Positions 43,335 to 51,925 of a DNA stretch of 64,000 bases are shown here, one piece after another. The notes below the pieces were generated by a model that searched no databases, was not told the DNA's origin, and saw only the letters and a list, made by a program, of their open reading frames with translations. Location: assembly GCA_022790855.1 (NCBI GenBank), contig JAAVYA010000047.1:44038-108037 (forward strand), written 5' to 3'. Within the stretch, counting starts at the first letter, position 1; every line of letters begins with the position of its first letter. The position numbers and the translations under genes are program-made. Source of the DNA: Lachnospiraceae bacterium (GTDB lineage: Bacteria > Bacillota > Clostridia > Lachnospirales > Lachnospiraceae).

Positions 43335-44021
43335 ATGGCTTCCAATGAAAAAAAAGAAATTATCAACGCCTCTGCCGAAAGCAAACAGCAGCTTGCTTAC
43401 CAGCAAATCAAACAGGACATTTTAAATAATACTTATCCCGAAGGGACCGTATTGGCGGAACGGAAGCTCTGCGCCATATACCATGTCAGCCGTTCTCCCA
43501 TCCGAAACGCTATCCAGCAGCTCACGCATGAAGGGCTGCTTCGTCTGATTCCCGGCAAAGGCGCCGCCGTGGCGGGTTTTTCCATTGAAGATATTTTGGA
43601 AGTATACGACTTAATGGAAGTACTGCAAATGTATGCCCTGCGTTCCTTGGCCTCCCAAATAGACGCATACTTTCTGGATTTTTTGGAAACATCATTAGAA
43701 AACATGAAACAGAACATGGAAAACGGCGATTTATCCAAAGCCTGTAAATGGGATCAGCAGTTCCACCGTTTTTTGATCACTTCTTCTTCCAACAAACGCC
43801 TGGTATCCATGTATGAACAACTGGAAGTACAAAATATGCGCTTTATGGCCACTACTGCAGACGATGAAGCCTTAGCCCGCCGTTCTTATCAGGAACACTT
43901 GGCCATCTATGAACATCTGAAAAAGCATGATATTTCAGGCGCACAGGAGACGCTTCAAACCCATTACAAACATACGAAACAATATTACATTAATAAATTG
44001 ATCAGCAGAATTCAAATTTAG
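43335..44021 (+). CDS. GntR-family (FadR/FCD type) transcriptional regulator
   Basis: The 228-aa regulator has an N-terminal winged helix (AYQQIKQDILNNTYPEGTVL, LCAIYHVSRSPIRNAIQQLT) and an all-helical FCD effector domain (EDILEVYDLMEVLQMYALRS, WDQQFHRFLITSSSNKRL, YQEHLAIYEHLKKHDISGA) with His residues that usually bind a metal and an organic acid. It lies at the far end of the Mo-enzyme operon. The palindrome over that operon's promoter contains TGGTATACCA, a GntR-like site, so it is a candidate regulator; this is inference. Confidence 0.9.
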   Translation: MASNEKKEIINASAESKQQLAYQQIKQDILNNTYPEGTVLAERKLCAIYHVSRSPIRNAIQQLTHEGLLRLIPGKGAAVAGFSIEDILEVYDLMEVLQMYALRSLASQIDAYFLDFLETSLENMKQNMENGDLSKACKWDQQFHRFLITSSSNKRLVSMYEQLEVQNMRFMATTADDEALARRSYQEHLAIYEHLKKHDISGAQETLQTHYKHTKQYYINKLISRIQI

Positions 44022-44113
44022 TAAAAGTCTTGTAGGCATATTTTCTCCGGAAAGGGAAATACTATAGATTCAGCGGTTTCCAGCAGCCGAATCTATAAAA
44101 TGAGGTGATAACT

Positions 44114-44263
44114 ATGGCATCCTATATCGCGCCAAGCGTTCAGGACAAATTCGAGACATTATCTATTGACTTGAAAAATATGATTTTGGAGCGGAACGTA
44201 CAGATCCATACGCTCCAGGACTTGATACAAGTTCTGGAGACCATTGTTGCAGAAGGCGAATGA
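44114..44263 (+). CDS. Small conserved-looking protein, 49 aa
   Basis: An ATG preceded by GAGGTG opens a 49-codon frame. The protein begins MASYIAPSVQDKFETLSIDL and continues as an amphipathic helix ending LQDLIQVLETIVAEGE. It resembles small helical proteins of similar length in other Clostridia. It has its own ribosome site and is followed at once by a strong terminator, both good signs of a real gene. Function unknown. Confidence 0.7.
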   Translation: MASYIAPSVQDKFETLSIDLKNMILERNVQIHTLQDLIQVLETIVAEGE

Positions 44264-44266
44264 AAC

Positions 44267-44312
44267 GCACAGCCGGCCGAATCGAATATAGTTTCGATTC
44301 AGCCGGCTGCGC
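44267..44312. terminator. Bidirectional terminator between the small gene and asrB-like gene
   Basis: Twenty-base arms (44267-44286 and 44293-44312; 18 of 20 complementary, core CAGCCGGC) lie between two convergent genes. T-rich tracts are short, so it may act mainly through stem strength. Confidence 0.7.
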
Positions 44313-44350
44313 ATTTCCAGGGAATCTCCCTGCAGATTTCTTGTAAAGGA

Positions 44351-45139
44351 TTAGTCCAAGAGTTCTTTTGCTTTCACATAGTTGAATACCGGCCCCTCCA
44401 GGCACACATACGTCTCATTGATCTTGCAATGGCCGCATTTTCCTACGGAACAGGACATCTTCCGTTCAAAAGATACCCAGATTTTTTCTTCCGGGACTCC
44501 CAGTTTCACACATTCCTTGGCCGTTAGGTTAATCATCACCGGAGGACCCACGATCACTACATTGTAATCGGAGAAGGTATCAAAAGGAATCTCCTTGGCA
44601 AAGGAGGGAACAAACCCGGTTTCAAAACCCGGGGCTTTGGTATTGTCCAGGGTATAAATGGTGTGGAAGACAGATTTGAACTGTTCTAAATCTTTTTCGA
44701 ACAATACGCAGCTTCTGTCTTTAAATCCTGCAACCACATGAACAGAGGAAACTTCCTTGGGATGGCTGCAAAAATACTGCAGCATGCTCCGTACCGGAGC
44801 AAGGCCGGTTCCTCCGGCAAAGACAACCAGATCCTTTCCTTTGAAGGATTCCACCGGAAAAGCATTCCCGTAGGGGCCCCGCATAAACAGCGTATCCCCC
44901 TGCTCCATGCCGAAAATCCCGTCGGTGAGACGCCCCACCTTGCGAATGGTAAATTCCACATATCCCGGCCCCTGGGCGCTGACGGAAATAGGCGCTTCCC
45001 CGATTTTGGGAATGGAAAGTACATAAAACTGTCCGTGGTCCACCTGATCGTCGCATGCTACCCGGAAGGTATATTCCGCATTTGTTTCATGAACCACCTG
45101 CAAAATCTTGTGAGGCGACGGCAATGTAATGTTATTCAT
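44351..45139 (-). CDS. AsrB-like FAD/NAD(P)-binding electron-transfer subunit
   Basis: The 262-aa protein has the ferredoxin-NADP reductase fold: a FAD domain (VEFTIRKVGRLTDGIF, LFMRGPYGNAFP), an NAD(P) domain (VVFAGGTGLAPVRSML) and a C-terminal [2Fe-2S] loop with CX4CX2CX7C (SCSVGKCGHCKINETYVC). This is the plan of anaerobic sulfite reductase subunit B and hydrogenase gamma subunits. It would take electrons from NAD(P)H and pass them to the AsrA-like subunit. The start overlaps the end of the asrA-like gene. AsrC, the sirohaem subunit, is absent, so sulfite reduction is unlikely. Confidence 0.88.
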   Translation of the reverse strand: MNNITLPSPHKILQVVHETNAEYTFRVACDDQVDHGQFYVLSIPKIGEAPISVSAQGPGYVEFTIRKVGRLTDGIFGMEQGDTLFMRGPYGNAFPVESFKGKDLVVFAGGTGLAPVRSMLQYFCSHPKEVSSVHVVAGFKDRSCVLFEKDLEQFKSVFHTIYTLDNTKAPGFETGFVPSFAKEIPFDTFSDYNVVIVGPPVMINLTAKECVKLGVPEEKIWVSFERKMSCSVGKCGHCKINETYVCLEGPVFNYVKAKELLD

Positions 45140-46160
45140 TTGCATGCCCTCCTTCCTTTAAACGCTCTACTTCCTCAGAAAGCTTCTGAATCGTCTCTGA
45201 AAAATGAATGTCCTTGGGACAGCGTATATCGCAGCGTCCGCAGCCCACGCACATATTCTCTCCTCCAAACCGCCGCTTGTAATCATAGATTTTGTGCATC
45301 GTCTTAAAACGCATTTTGTCCCCGGCATTCTGACGTACACTGTGGCCCCCTGCCATCGTAGTAAACTCCGTAAGCATGCAGGAGGACCAGATCCGTCTCC
45401 GCTCTCCATCCCGGCTGCCTTCCCGATAGGTAATGTCCGCCGTGTCAAAACAGCTGCAGGTGATACAAACCGTATTGCAGCCGCCGCATCCGATACAATT
45501 ATCGTCAAACTCTTTCCAGAACGGCAACGCATGAATATCCTTTATCATATCTCTGCTGGAAATATCCGGCACCTGCACCTTTTTTTCATTCTCCATGATA
45601 AATTCCGGTTCAAAACTACATTCCTTTTCTTTACCAAATAGTTCCAAAAAAGCGTCCTCTTTTACTTCTACAAGGAAATCTCCCCCGTCTTCCTTAGGAA
45701 AACGGAACGCGACGCTGTAATCTTTTGCAATATTACTTCCCATGGATACGCAAAAACACGTTTCAAAGCTTTTCTCACACTCCATCAAAAAGAATTTTAC
45801 TTTTTCCCGCATTCTCTGATAGAAATTATCGGCTCTTCCTCCGTTTTCCAAAAACATCTGATCCAGCCTGCGAATTCCATTGATATCGCAGGGCCGCACA
45901 AACAAAAGAATCTCCCGCTCATCTATAAGCGTACTTTCCCTGCATTCCGTATCTGTAAAATACAATAATGTCTGGACGATGGGATAGAAAACTTCTTTGG
46001 GGGAGAAATGTGATTTCTCCCGATGCACAATTTCAGATACCGAGTGAACTTCCCCATAGCGAATATATTGCTTTCCCTGCTTCGGGGCAAATATACGATA
46101 TTTTTCTCCCAGCTCATGGAATATCTCATCCATGCGCCCGCTTGTCACACAATAACCCAT
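45132..46160 (-). CDS. AsrA-like 4Fe-4S electron-transfer subunit
   Basis: The 342-aa protein matches anaerobic sulfite reductase subunit A. The first half has LLFVRPCDINGIRRLDQMF and CFCVSMGSN. The second half holds two ferredoxin-like clusters, CIGCGGCNTVCITCSC and CVGCGRCDIRCPKDI. It relays electrons between the AsrB-like flavoprotein and a terminal enzyme. In this operon the terminal enzyme is the molybdopterin subunit rather than AsrC. It lies 15 bp after the chaperone gene. Confidence 0.88.
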   Translation of the reverse strand: MGYCVTSGRMDEIFHELGEKYRIFAPKQGKQYIRYGEVHSVSEIVHREKSHFSPKEVFYPIVQTLLYFTDTECRESTLIDEREILLFVRPCDINGIRRLDQMFLENGGRADNFYQRMREKVKFFLMECEKSFETCFCVSMGSNIAKDYSVAFRFPKEDGGDFLVEVKEDAFLELFGKEKECSFEPEFIMENEKKVQVPDISSRDMIKDIHALPFWKEFDDNCIGCGGCNTVCITCSCFDTADITYREGSRDGERRRIWSSCMLTEFTTMAGGHSVRQNAGDKMRFKTMHKIYDYKRRFGGENMCVGCGRCDIRCPKDIHFSETIQKLSEEVERLKEGGHANE

Positions 46161-46174
46161 AACGCTCCTCCCCT

Positions 46175-46819
46175 CTATCTGTCATCCAGCAAGCTTCGTT
46201 CCATGGTCAAAAAGCCTTTGGTCAGCTTTCCCAGACCTTTGTAAAAATCAGTGGATGCATATTTGGCCACATCGGCAGTAAAGGCGGCCACCCAATTCAG
46301 CAGATGTTCCTGCAAAAATTCCCGCTGCTCCGTTACGGGCGCATCCTCCTCACAGAGAATCGCCATATACGAAAGCAGAAGCCCAAGATGATCCTCCGGA
46401 ACACGGTACATATCTTTCGAAGGACTCACGCCCTTTGCGGCATATTTGGCAATCACATCCGTGCGGGATTCCTGCATCATAAGATGCTGCCTGCTGGTAT
46501 AAACGGATTCAAAGGGAAAGGCGGCCTTTCCCTGAGCCACTCCGGCGGACAAAAAAATCCGGGCATAATCCACCGCCAAGCCGTCTAAAATCTCTCTTTG
46601 CTCCTGTTCCTTTTCACCCCCATTTATCCGCTCTTTTGCATGCTGCAAAAATGCATCCATCAAATCATATCCCTCTTTCATATCTTCCAAGGGACATTCT
46701 TTGGGAAACTCCATCCCCCACAGGGCATTCAGCAATTTTTCATCCACTTCCAGCAGATACAGACGGCCCAACAGGCGGTACAGATCCTCTCTGGACTGTC
46801 TCAACGTGTTTTCATTCAT
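46175..46819 (-). CDS. TorD/DmsD-like molybdoenzyme chaperone
   Basis: The 214-aa all-helical protein fits the TorD family: REDLYRLLGRLYLLEVDEKL, LAVDYARIFLSAG, FPFESVYTSRQHLMMQESR and PEDHLGLLLSYMAILCEED. Such chaperones bind the apo-enzyme N-terminus and help insert the Mo cofactor. Because the partner has no Tat signal, the role here would be maturation only, not export proofreading. The ATG at 46819 overlaps the end of the Fe-S subunit gene and follows AAAGGAG. Confidence 0.85.
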   Translation of the reverse strand: MNENTLRQSREDLYRLLGRLYLLEVDEKLLNALWGMEFPKECPLEDMKEGYDLMDAFLQHAKERINGGEKEQEQREILDGLAVDYARIFLSAGVAQGKAAFPFESVYTSRQHLMMQESRTDVIAKYAAKGVSPSKDMYRVPEDHLGLLLSYMAILCEEDAPVTEQREFLQEHLLNWVAAFTADVAKYASTDFYKGLGKLTKGFLTMERSLLDDR

Positions 46820-47438
46820 GGCCTTCTCCTTTCTGACGCATGGCTTCATACTCCTGGGGAAGATCGTCGATCCACCGGGCATTTCGCAGAATAAACCTGC
46901 CCATAGGCTGTGTGCCGGTATCCTTCAACTGATATACATGTTCCTCTTTCGCCTCACGAATCGCCTTTGATACCTGGCTGTCTGGGTCATTGATATCCCC
47001 AAACATTAAAGCTTTCCCGGAGCAGTTCCGTACACAGGCAGGTTCCTCTCCCTGCTCCCTGCGGCTGGTACAAATATCACATTTATCGGAGACTCGAAGC
47101 TCCTGATTAAAGAAAATAGCGTCATACGGACAGGCCCGTTTGCAGCTTTGACAACCGATGCAAGTCTCTTGGTCAATTTTTACCACACCATCCGTTTCAT
47201 CCTTATAGCAGGCTCCGGTGGGGCAGACCGCTACGCACACCGGGTTTTTACACTGCTGGCACATCACCGGCAGAAAATACATCTGAAGATCCGGGAAGGT
47301 TCCGGTAGGTCCCATGGTATAAAGCTTGCTCCTGGAAGGTCCTAAGGCAATTTCATGCTCTGTCTTACAGGCTACCTGGCAGCCGCCCCGGCAGCCGATA
47401 CAACGGTCTAAGTCTGCCAAAATGATATACTGCTTCAT
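46812..47438 (-). CDS. Four-cluster ferredoxin-like subunit (DmsB/PhsB type)
   Basis: The 208-aa soluble protein has four Cys groups for four [4Fe-4S] clusters: CIGCRGGCQVACK, CQQCKNPVCVAVCPTGA, CIGCQSCKRACPYDA and CDICTSRREQGEEPACVRNC. This is the electron-transfer subunit of DMSO-reductase-family enzymes. It has no signal or anchor. The start overlaps the stop of the catalytic subunit gene by 4 bp. Confidence 0.93.
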   Translation of the reverse strand: MKQYIILADLDRCIGCRGGCQVACKTEHEIALGPSRSKLYTMGPTGTFPDLQMYFLPVMCQQCKNPVCVAVCPTGACYKDETDGVVKIDQETCIGCQSCKRACPYDAIFFNQELRVSDKCDICTSRREQGEEPACVRNCSGKALMFGDINDPDSQVSKAIREAKEEHVYQLKDTGTQPMGRFILRNARWIDDLPQEYEAMRQKGEGHE

Positions 47439-50116
47439 GTTCTTCCCTCCTTCGTTCTGTCGGATGTTTCCCCAACTCCCATTGGCAGCCAGGATTTAAA
47501 ATCTTCCGGTTTCGTCCATACGCCTTCTGGCGGCCCGTCGGCCCGAGAAATTTTTACCTGGAATCCCCGCAGGGTATAAGTACCTACTACATCATTGTAG
47601 GGCGCGGTGGATTTCGTCAGAACATTGACGTTCATCTCCTGCCAGCCGTGGGTCTTAGTATCCAGTGTCTCAGGATTCCAAAAACGCTCCATAAACACAA
47701 CGCCGGGATGGATGCCTTCCGTCACGCAGGCTTTTGCCGTAATTTTTCCCCGGAGAGATTCCACATACGTCCAGTCTCCATGGGAAATGCCGTAAGTCTT
47801 TGCGGTCTTGGGATTCACCCAGATTTCAGGCACCGGATACAATTCCCGAAGCGCCGCCACATTCCGCAGTGTTGAATGATGATAAAAGGGGACGCGGCCA
47901 TTGGTCATCACAAGGGGATATTCATCGTGAAGCCCATCTTCTCTTACCGGACTTTCCACAGGCTCCAGATAATAGGGCAGCGGATCATACTCTTTGGAAG
48001 CAGGAGGCAGTTCTTCCGCTGCAAAGGGCTGACCGGTACGGCTTAATTCAATCATGCTCTCCAGATACAGCTCCAGCTTCTTAGAAGGAGTGTGAAAGCC
48101 TTGGGGCTTTCCTGTTTTTTCATCCGTCTGTTTATAGACATAGTAGCTGCGCCATTCCTCTTTGGGAAGGTATTCAAAGGGAGCATTTTGTGCAAATTCT
48201 TTCCAATCCATCCCTACTACCTTGGTGAAATGATTAAAGAATTCTTCCATAGAATCCCAGTAAGCCAAATCTTCTCCCATAAATTCCGGGTCAAAGGATT
48301 TCTGGCATCCTTCATGGCCCAACTGGGCGCATTTTTTTGCCAGTCTGGACCAGAACATGGTTTCGTCCATGGTCTCCCACAAGTGGGTCACAGCCTGCCT
48401 TGCGAACAATTTGTTGCATGTCTCTACGATCATATCCGTCTCCAGCCATTCTTCCGCCGGAAGCAGGATGTCTGCATAAGCGGAAAAGGAGGTGGGATAC
48501 ATATACATATGTACGATAAAATCAAGCTTTTCTATAGCTTCCACCCATTTGGCGCTTTCCGCCACCACCCCCAGCTTATTGCCGGAACGGTCAATCCAAA
48601 CCTTGGGCTGATAAGGCTTGCCCGTCAAAACTGCATCCCGGATGCTGGAAGGATGTCCTGCATACCAGATATGCAGTCCTTTGTGTTCATTGGCTCCCAG
48701 ACGCTTTTTCAACTGTCCCTTGGGCAGCATCTTCGTCGCAACTGGTACGGGGTAGTTAGGCATCTTTAACACGCCGCTGGTACGAAACCGCTGCAGCAGA
48801 CTTCCGGGCCGTTCCACATTTCCCATGAGAAGGTCCACAATTGCCGCCGCCATAGCCGCCTGAACGGAATTTGGCGTCTGATCTGTGGCCACACCCAGTG
48901 CAAGGCCCCCCGGCGTATGCTCTGTAAAAATCTTGAGGGCCTCTTCGATCTTGGCGGGATTAAGCCAGCAGATGTTTCCTGCTTTTTCTAATGTATAAGG
49001 CTCTACTCTCTCCCACAGAAGCTGGAACGCAGGCTTATATTCTTTTCCATCCACCACAAACGATCCTTCTAAGGCTGGATTCAGGCGGTCGTCCCAGGGA
49101 TAACTCATGGGCTGCATGGAATTCGTATTCTTATCCCATACCATAAAAGTATCCGGTTCCTCTTTATTGTCGCTGACTTTCCACCGCACCAGCCTTCCGG
49201 TGTCTGTCTCCACCAAATAAGGAAGATTCGTCCATTTCATCACAATCTCCTGATCATAAAGCTTATGGGCCAAAATATAGCGGATCCAACTCAAAAGAAG
49301 GGCCACGTCCGTACCGGGGCGAATGGGAAGCCACACATCTGCCTTCGCCGCATCCGGCGTAAACCTGGGATCAACCGCAATGGTCTTTACACCCCTTGCC
49401 CGAAGCTCTACTACCGCATTGCCGCCGCTGGCAGGACAAGAGTAGGAAGGATCTGTTCCCCACAGCACCAGGCACTGAATCGGCGTATCATCTGGGAAAT
49501 ACAGCTCCAATGCATTAGAGTCTGCGATACTGGGGTCAACGCCGCCATACATCATGGTATAGGAAAGCACTCTGGGCAGATAACACTGGGCGCAGCCCGG
49601 TTCAAACCAGTTGGGCGTCCCGAAAATATTGCAGAACCTGGCAATACTCCAAATCTCGGGATTGCCTCCTCCCCCGGTGGAGCAAAACACGGCTTCCGCT
49701 CCGTATTTTTCCCTGGTATCCATCAGCTTTTCTGCAATTTCAGAAAGCGCCTCATCCCAGGAAATGCGCTTCCATTTGTTTCCTCCCCTTTCCCCTACCC
49801 TCCGCAAAGGATATTTATTACGGTTGGGATGGTACAATGCCTGGATTCCCGCCAAGCCCTTGGCGCACATACGCCCCTTGCTCATGGGATCTTCCGGGTT
49901 TCCCTCCAAGCGGATCACACGGCCGTTCTTCACATAAGCAAGTACGCCGCAGTTGGCGATACAGGCCCGGCAGCATGTTTTCACCACCTTCACGCCTTCC
50001 TCTCCCGAGGCGCCGTGGGGTGTGCATTTGTCAAAGAAGCTTTGTGTGGGCAAAGCCGCCTGGATTCCCGGAATGGACAGGGCGTTTTGATATTGCTTCA
50101 ACCTTTGATCTTCCAT
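47435..50116 (-). CDS. Molybdopterin oxidoreductase catalytic subunit (DMSO reductase family), cytoplasmic
   Basis: The 893-aa enzyme carries a bis-MGD cofactor. An N-terminal [4Fe-4S] motif (KTCCRACIANCG and GRMCAKG) is followed by KWKRISWDEALSEIAEKL, FEPGCAQCYLPRVLSY (probable Mo-ligand region), LWGTDPSYSCPASGG, IRPGTDVALLLSWIRYIL and the C-terminal MGD domain (PLVMTNGRVPFYHHSTLRN, STAPYNDVVGTYTLRG). There is no twin-Arg signal, so it works in the cytoplasm. It falls among acetylene hydratase, catechol dehydroxylase, thiosulfate and polysulfide reductase relatives; the substrate cannot be told from sequence alone. It heads a five-gene operon. Confidence 0.9.
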   Translation of the reverse strand: MEDQRLKQYQNALSIPGIQAALPTQSFFDKCTPHGASGEEGVKVVKTCCRACIANCGVLAYVKNGRVIRLEGNPEDPMSKGRMCAKGLAGIQALYHPNRNKYPLRRVGERGGNKWKRISWDEALSEIAEKLMDTREKYGAEAVFCSTGGGGNPEIWSIARFCNIFGTPNWFEPGCAQCYLPRVLSYTMMYGGVDPSIADSNALELYFPDDTPIQCLVLWGTDPSYSCPASGGNAVVELRARGVKTIAVDPRFTPDAAKADVWLPIRPGTDVALLLSWIRYILAHKLYDQEIVMKWTNLPYLVETDTGRLVRWKVSDNKEEPDTFMVWDKNTNSMQPMSYPWDDRLNPALEGSFVVDGKEYKPAFQLLWERVEPYTLEKAGNICWLNPAKIEEALKIFTEHTPGGLALGVATDQTPNSVQAAMAAAIVDLLMGNVERPGSLLQRFRTSGVLKMPNYPVPVATKMLPKGQLKKRLGANEHKGLHIWYAGHPSSIRDAVLTGKPYQPKVWIDRSGNKLGVVAESAKWVEAIEKLDFIVHMYMYPTSFSAYADILLPAEEWLETDMIVETCNKLFARQAVTHLWETMDETMFWSRLAKKCAQLGHEGCQKSFDPEFMGEDLAYWDSMEEFFNHFTKVVGMDWKEFAQNAPFEYLPKEEWRSYYVYKQTDEKTGKPQGFHTPSKKLELYLESMIELSRTGQPFAAEELPPASKEYDPLPYYLEPVESPVREDGLHDEYPLVMTNGRVPFYHHSTLRNVAALRELYPVPEIWVNPKTAKTYGISHGDWTYVESLRGKITAKACVTEGIHPGVVFMERFWNPETLDTKTHGWQEMNVNVLTKSTAPYNDVVGTYTLRGFQVKISRADGPPEGVWTKPEDFKSWLPMGVGETSDRTKEGRT

Positions 50117-50139
50117 AGGATACCTCCTTTTTCTAATTC

Positions 50140-50167
50140 GTATTCTTATGGTATACCAAAAGAATAC
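50140..50167. promoter_or_regulatory. 28-bp palindromic operator of the Mo-enzyme operon
   Basis: GTATTCTTATGGTATACC and its complement form an inverted repeat with one mismatched pair, centred on TGGTATACCA. It overlaps the -10 box, so binding would repress. The core resembles FadR/GntR-type sites. Confidence 0.7.
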
Positions 50168-50189
50168 AGTATTTAAAACGTATTGTCAA
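50161..50189 (-). promoter_or_regulatory. Promoter of the Mo-enzyme operon
   Basis: TTGACA (50184-50189), 17 bases and TATTCT (50161-50166) form a strong sigma-A promoter 45 bp before the catalytic subunit start codon. Confidence 0.75.
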
Positions 50190-50282
50190 TGAAAAATCTT
50201 AATCGAGTAGGAGGACGGTTGGATATTACAGAAATAAATATGAGAAAATGTCTCATATATTATTTACAAACAAAAAAAGGAA

Positions 50283-50398
50283 TATAATAGAGTTTATCGG
50301 AACTTGCGAAGCAAGTTTCGATAAAAGGCGCCGGTTCTGCGCCGTAAATCTGATTATAGGGTTCCCGAAGGGGTTCCTATAATAGAGCTTATCGGAAC
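50283..50398. repeat. Direct repeat pair enclosing three hairpins
   Basis: TATAATAGAGTTTATCGGAA at 50283-50302 recurs at 50378-50397 with one difference. Between them lie three hairpins: TTATCGGAACTTGC with GCAAGTTTCGATAA, GGCGCC with a nearby GGCGCAG-like arm, and ATTATAGGGTTCC with GGTTCCTATAAT. Each repeat contains a TATAAT that could be a -10 box. It lies just upstream of the ATPase remnant. Confidence 0.55.
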
Positions 50399-50413
50399 AT
50401 TGGAGGAAAAAAG

Positions 50414-50897
50414 ATGCTGTGTCAATTTACAGTGAAAAATTACAAAAGCATTCGGGATGAAATGACTTTTAATATGCAGGCTGCTGCTATTTCTGAACAT
50501 GAAAATAATATTATTTGTGATAAAGACGGAGGATTGTTTTTGCCGATTTCTGCAATATACGGACCAAACGGAGGTGGAAAATCAAACGTATTGGAGGCAA
50601 TGTGTGCGTTGGATTCAAAAATACTGCGCCCACTATACGCAGCTGGTGATAAAGATAAACGTATCTTTCATCAAAAAAGGCTGCTTATCGAAACCAACGG
50701 TACAAAGAAATTATTCGGCTTAATGCCATTTTTTGCCGGATGTTTACCTGGACGCTAAGATACATCCCGTTTTGCTGCGCCATATTATTATGATGTTTAA
50801 TGACAGGAGCATTAATAAAAAGAACGCACAAAAGCTGGAATGGAGAAATGGAAAAAGAAACGCCGTCAGGAATACGCACCAGGAACAAAGGGTATGA
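50414..50897 (+). pseudogene. Internally deleted AAA-family ATPase
   Basis: The first frame (50414-50758) encodes an ATPase N-terminus, MLCQFTVKNYKSIRDEMTF, with Walker A IYGPNGGGKSN. In the next frame from 50739 comes DVYLDAKIHPVLLRHIIMMF and NDRSINKKNAQ, the region right after the Walker B of the same family (normally DELDAKIHP). So roughly 200 middle codons are missing, and the C-terminus after NAQ is lost. Members of this family are often part of defence loci; no partner gene remains. Confidence 0.8.
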
Positions 50898-51098
50898 ATT
50901 GGTGGAAGAACTGGTTAAGTATTTGCCAGAACACGTTGCGCAGAAATTTAAGGAAAGTGGTCAAAACGCTCTAATTTTTATTGTTTACATTTTGGACAAT
51001 ACAGCAGAAAGTTCTTAACTTCTGTATCCTCCCGCATTTTTATTCGTGTTTTACCTTTGCAGACAGGACATAACAACCAGTTCATAAAGTCTGTCTTG
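50898..51098. other. Remnant sequence between the ATPase pseudogene and the hydrolase
   Basis: A plus-strand open stretch to 51018 reads KGYELVEELVKYLPEHVAQ, which looks like a genuine protein end but has no start or identifiable family. The remainder is A/T-rich with nothing recognisable. Confidence 0.3.
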
Positions 51099-51722
51099 TC
51101 ATTCATAAAGCCAAAACCATTTTAACAATTCTGCCAATTTTAAAGGTGTGTCTACATTAACTTCATGCCCTGCTTTTTCAATAAATGATAACTGTGCGCC
51201 TGAGATATTTTCTGCCATTGCTTTTGCGGCTTTTTTATTGGGATTGTCTTTTTGACCGCAGATAATGAAAGAAGGGCAGGCAATATTTTTTAGCATAGGT
51301 GTAAAGTTTAATGTTTTCATTGAATTTGTCAAAGAAATCATATCCTTTTTCTGCAATCCAATTTCTTGAAATGATTTTTGGGGCAAAACGCAAAATACAA
51401 TATTCTGTATGGATAATAGCAGACGTGGCATTTTATATTGTGGTGCAATCAAAACCAAAGAGCATACTTTATAAGGTTTATTTATCGCATAATCCAACGC
51501 CAAAACAGCTCCAAGGGAAAGACCGCAAATATTTATAGGCTTCTCAAATTTACCTGCATATTCTTCAAAAGCATGGTATATCTTTTCATAGGTTATAGGA
51601 TTATCTTTACATAAGCCCATTAGGTCGGGGCAATATGATTTTATATGCTGCGGCAGAAAAGACACTGTTTTATTCCAATTTGAAGGCGACTGACCCAAAC
51701 CATGTATAAACACGCAATCCAT
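51099..51722 (-). CDS. Alpha/beta hydrolase
   Basis: The product of about 207 aa has the hydrolase fold: VFIHGLGQSPSNW (oxyanion-hole loop), ICGLSLGAVLALDYA with the Ser nucleophile elbow, ICGQKDNP with the catalytic Asp and KAGHEVNVDTP with the His. Substrate unknown. The start is probably the ATG at 51722, with GGAGGT about 12 bases upstream, somewhat distant. It is clearly more A/T-rich than its neighbours and lies against a truncated DUF2812 gene, which suggests recent arrival. Confidence 0.8.
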   Translation of the reverse strand: MDCVFIHGLGQSPSNWNKTVSFLPQHIKSYCPDLMGLCKDNPITYEKIYHAFEEYAGKFEKPINICGLSLGAVLALDYAINKPYKVCSLVLIAPQYKMPRLLLSIQNIVFCVLPQKSFQEIGLQKKDMISLTNSMKTLNFTPMLKNIACPSFIICGQKDNPNKKAAKAMAENISGAQLSFIEKAGHEVNVDTPLKLAELLKWFWLYE

Positions 51723-51925
51723 TTTAAATTTTATACCTCCATCTTTTTTACTTGATGATGTAAGCTTACCTGAACCGATATTGCAATCAAAAAAATTACT
51801 GCCAGAATAGCTATAATGATAGTTCGGACAAAAAGTGTCATGGCTATTATTTGGCATAAAACCGATACAATAATTTGTGGTTCTTATCTGCAAGCAATGT
51901 ATCAGCAGACTATATGTATATGTTA

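Noticed and set aside
44351..46160. Anaerobic sulfite reductase (asrABC) operon
   Set aside because: AsrA and AsrB relatives are present but AsrC is absent and a molybdoenzyme takes its place, so sulfite reduction is not supported.
49265..50176. A 303-codon plus-strand frame antisense to the Mo-enzyme gene
   Set aside because: It mirrors the codon use of the strongly supported catalytic subunit on the other strand and resembles no protein family.
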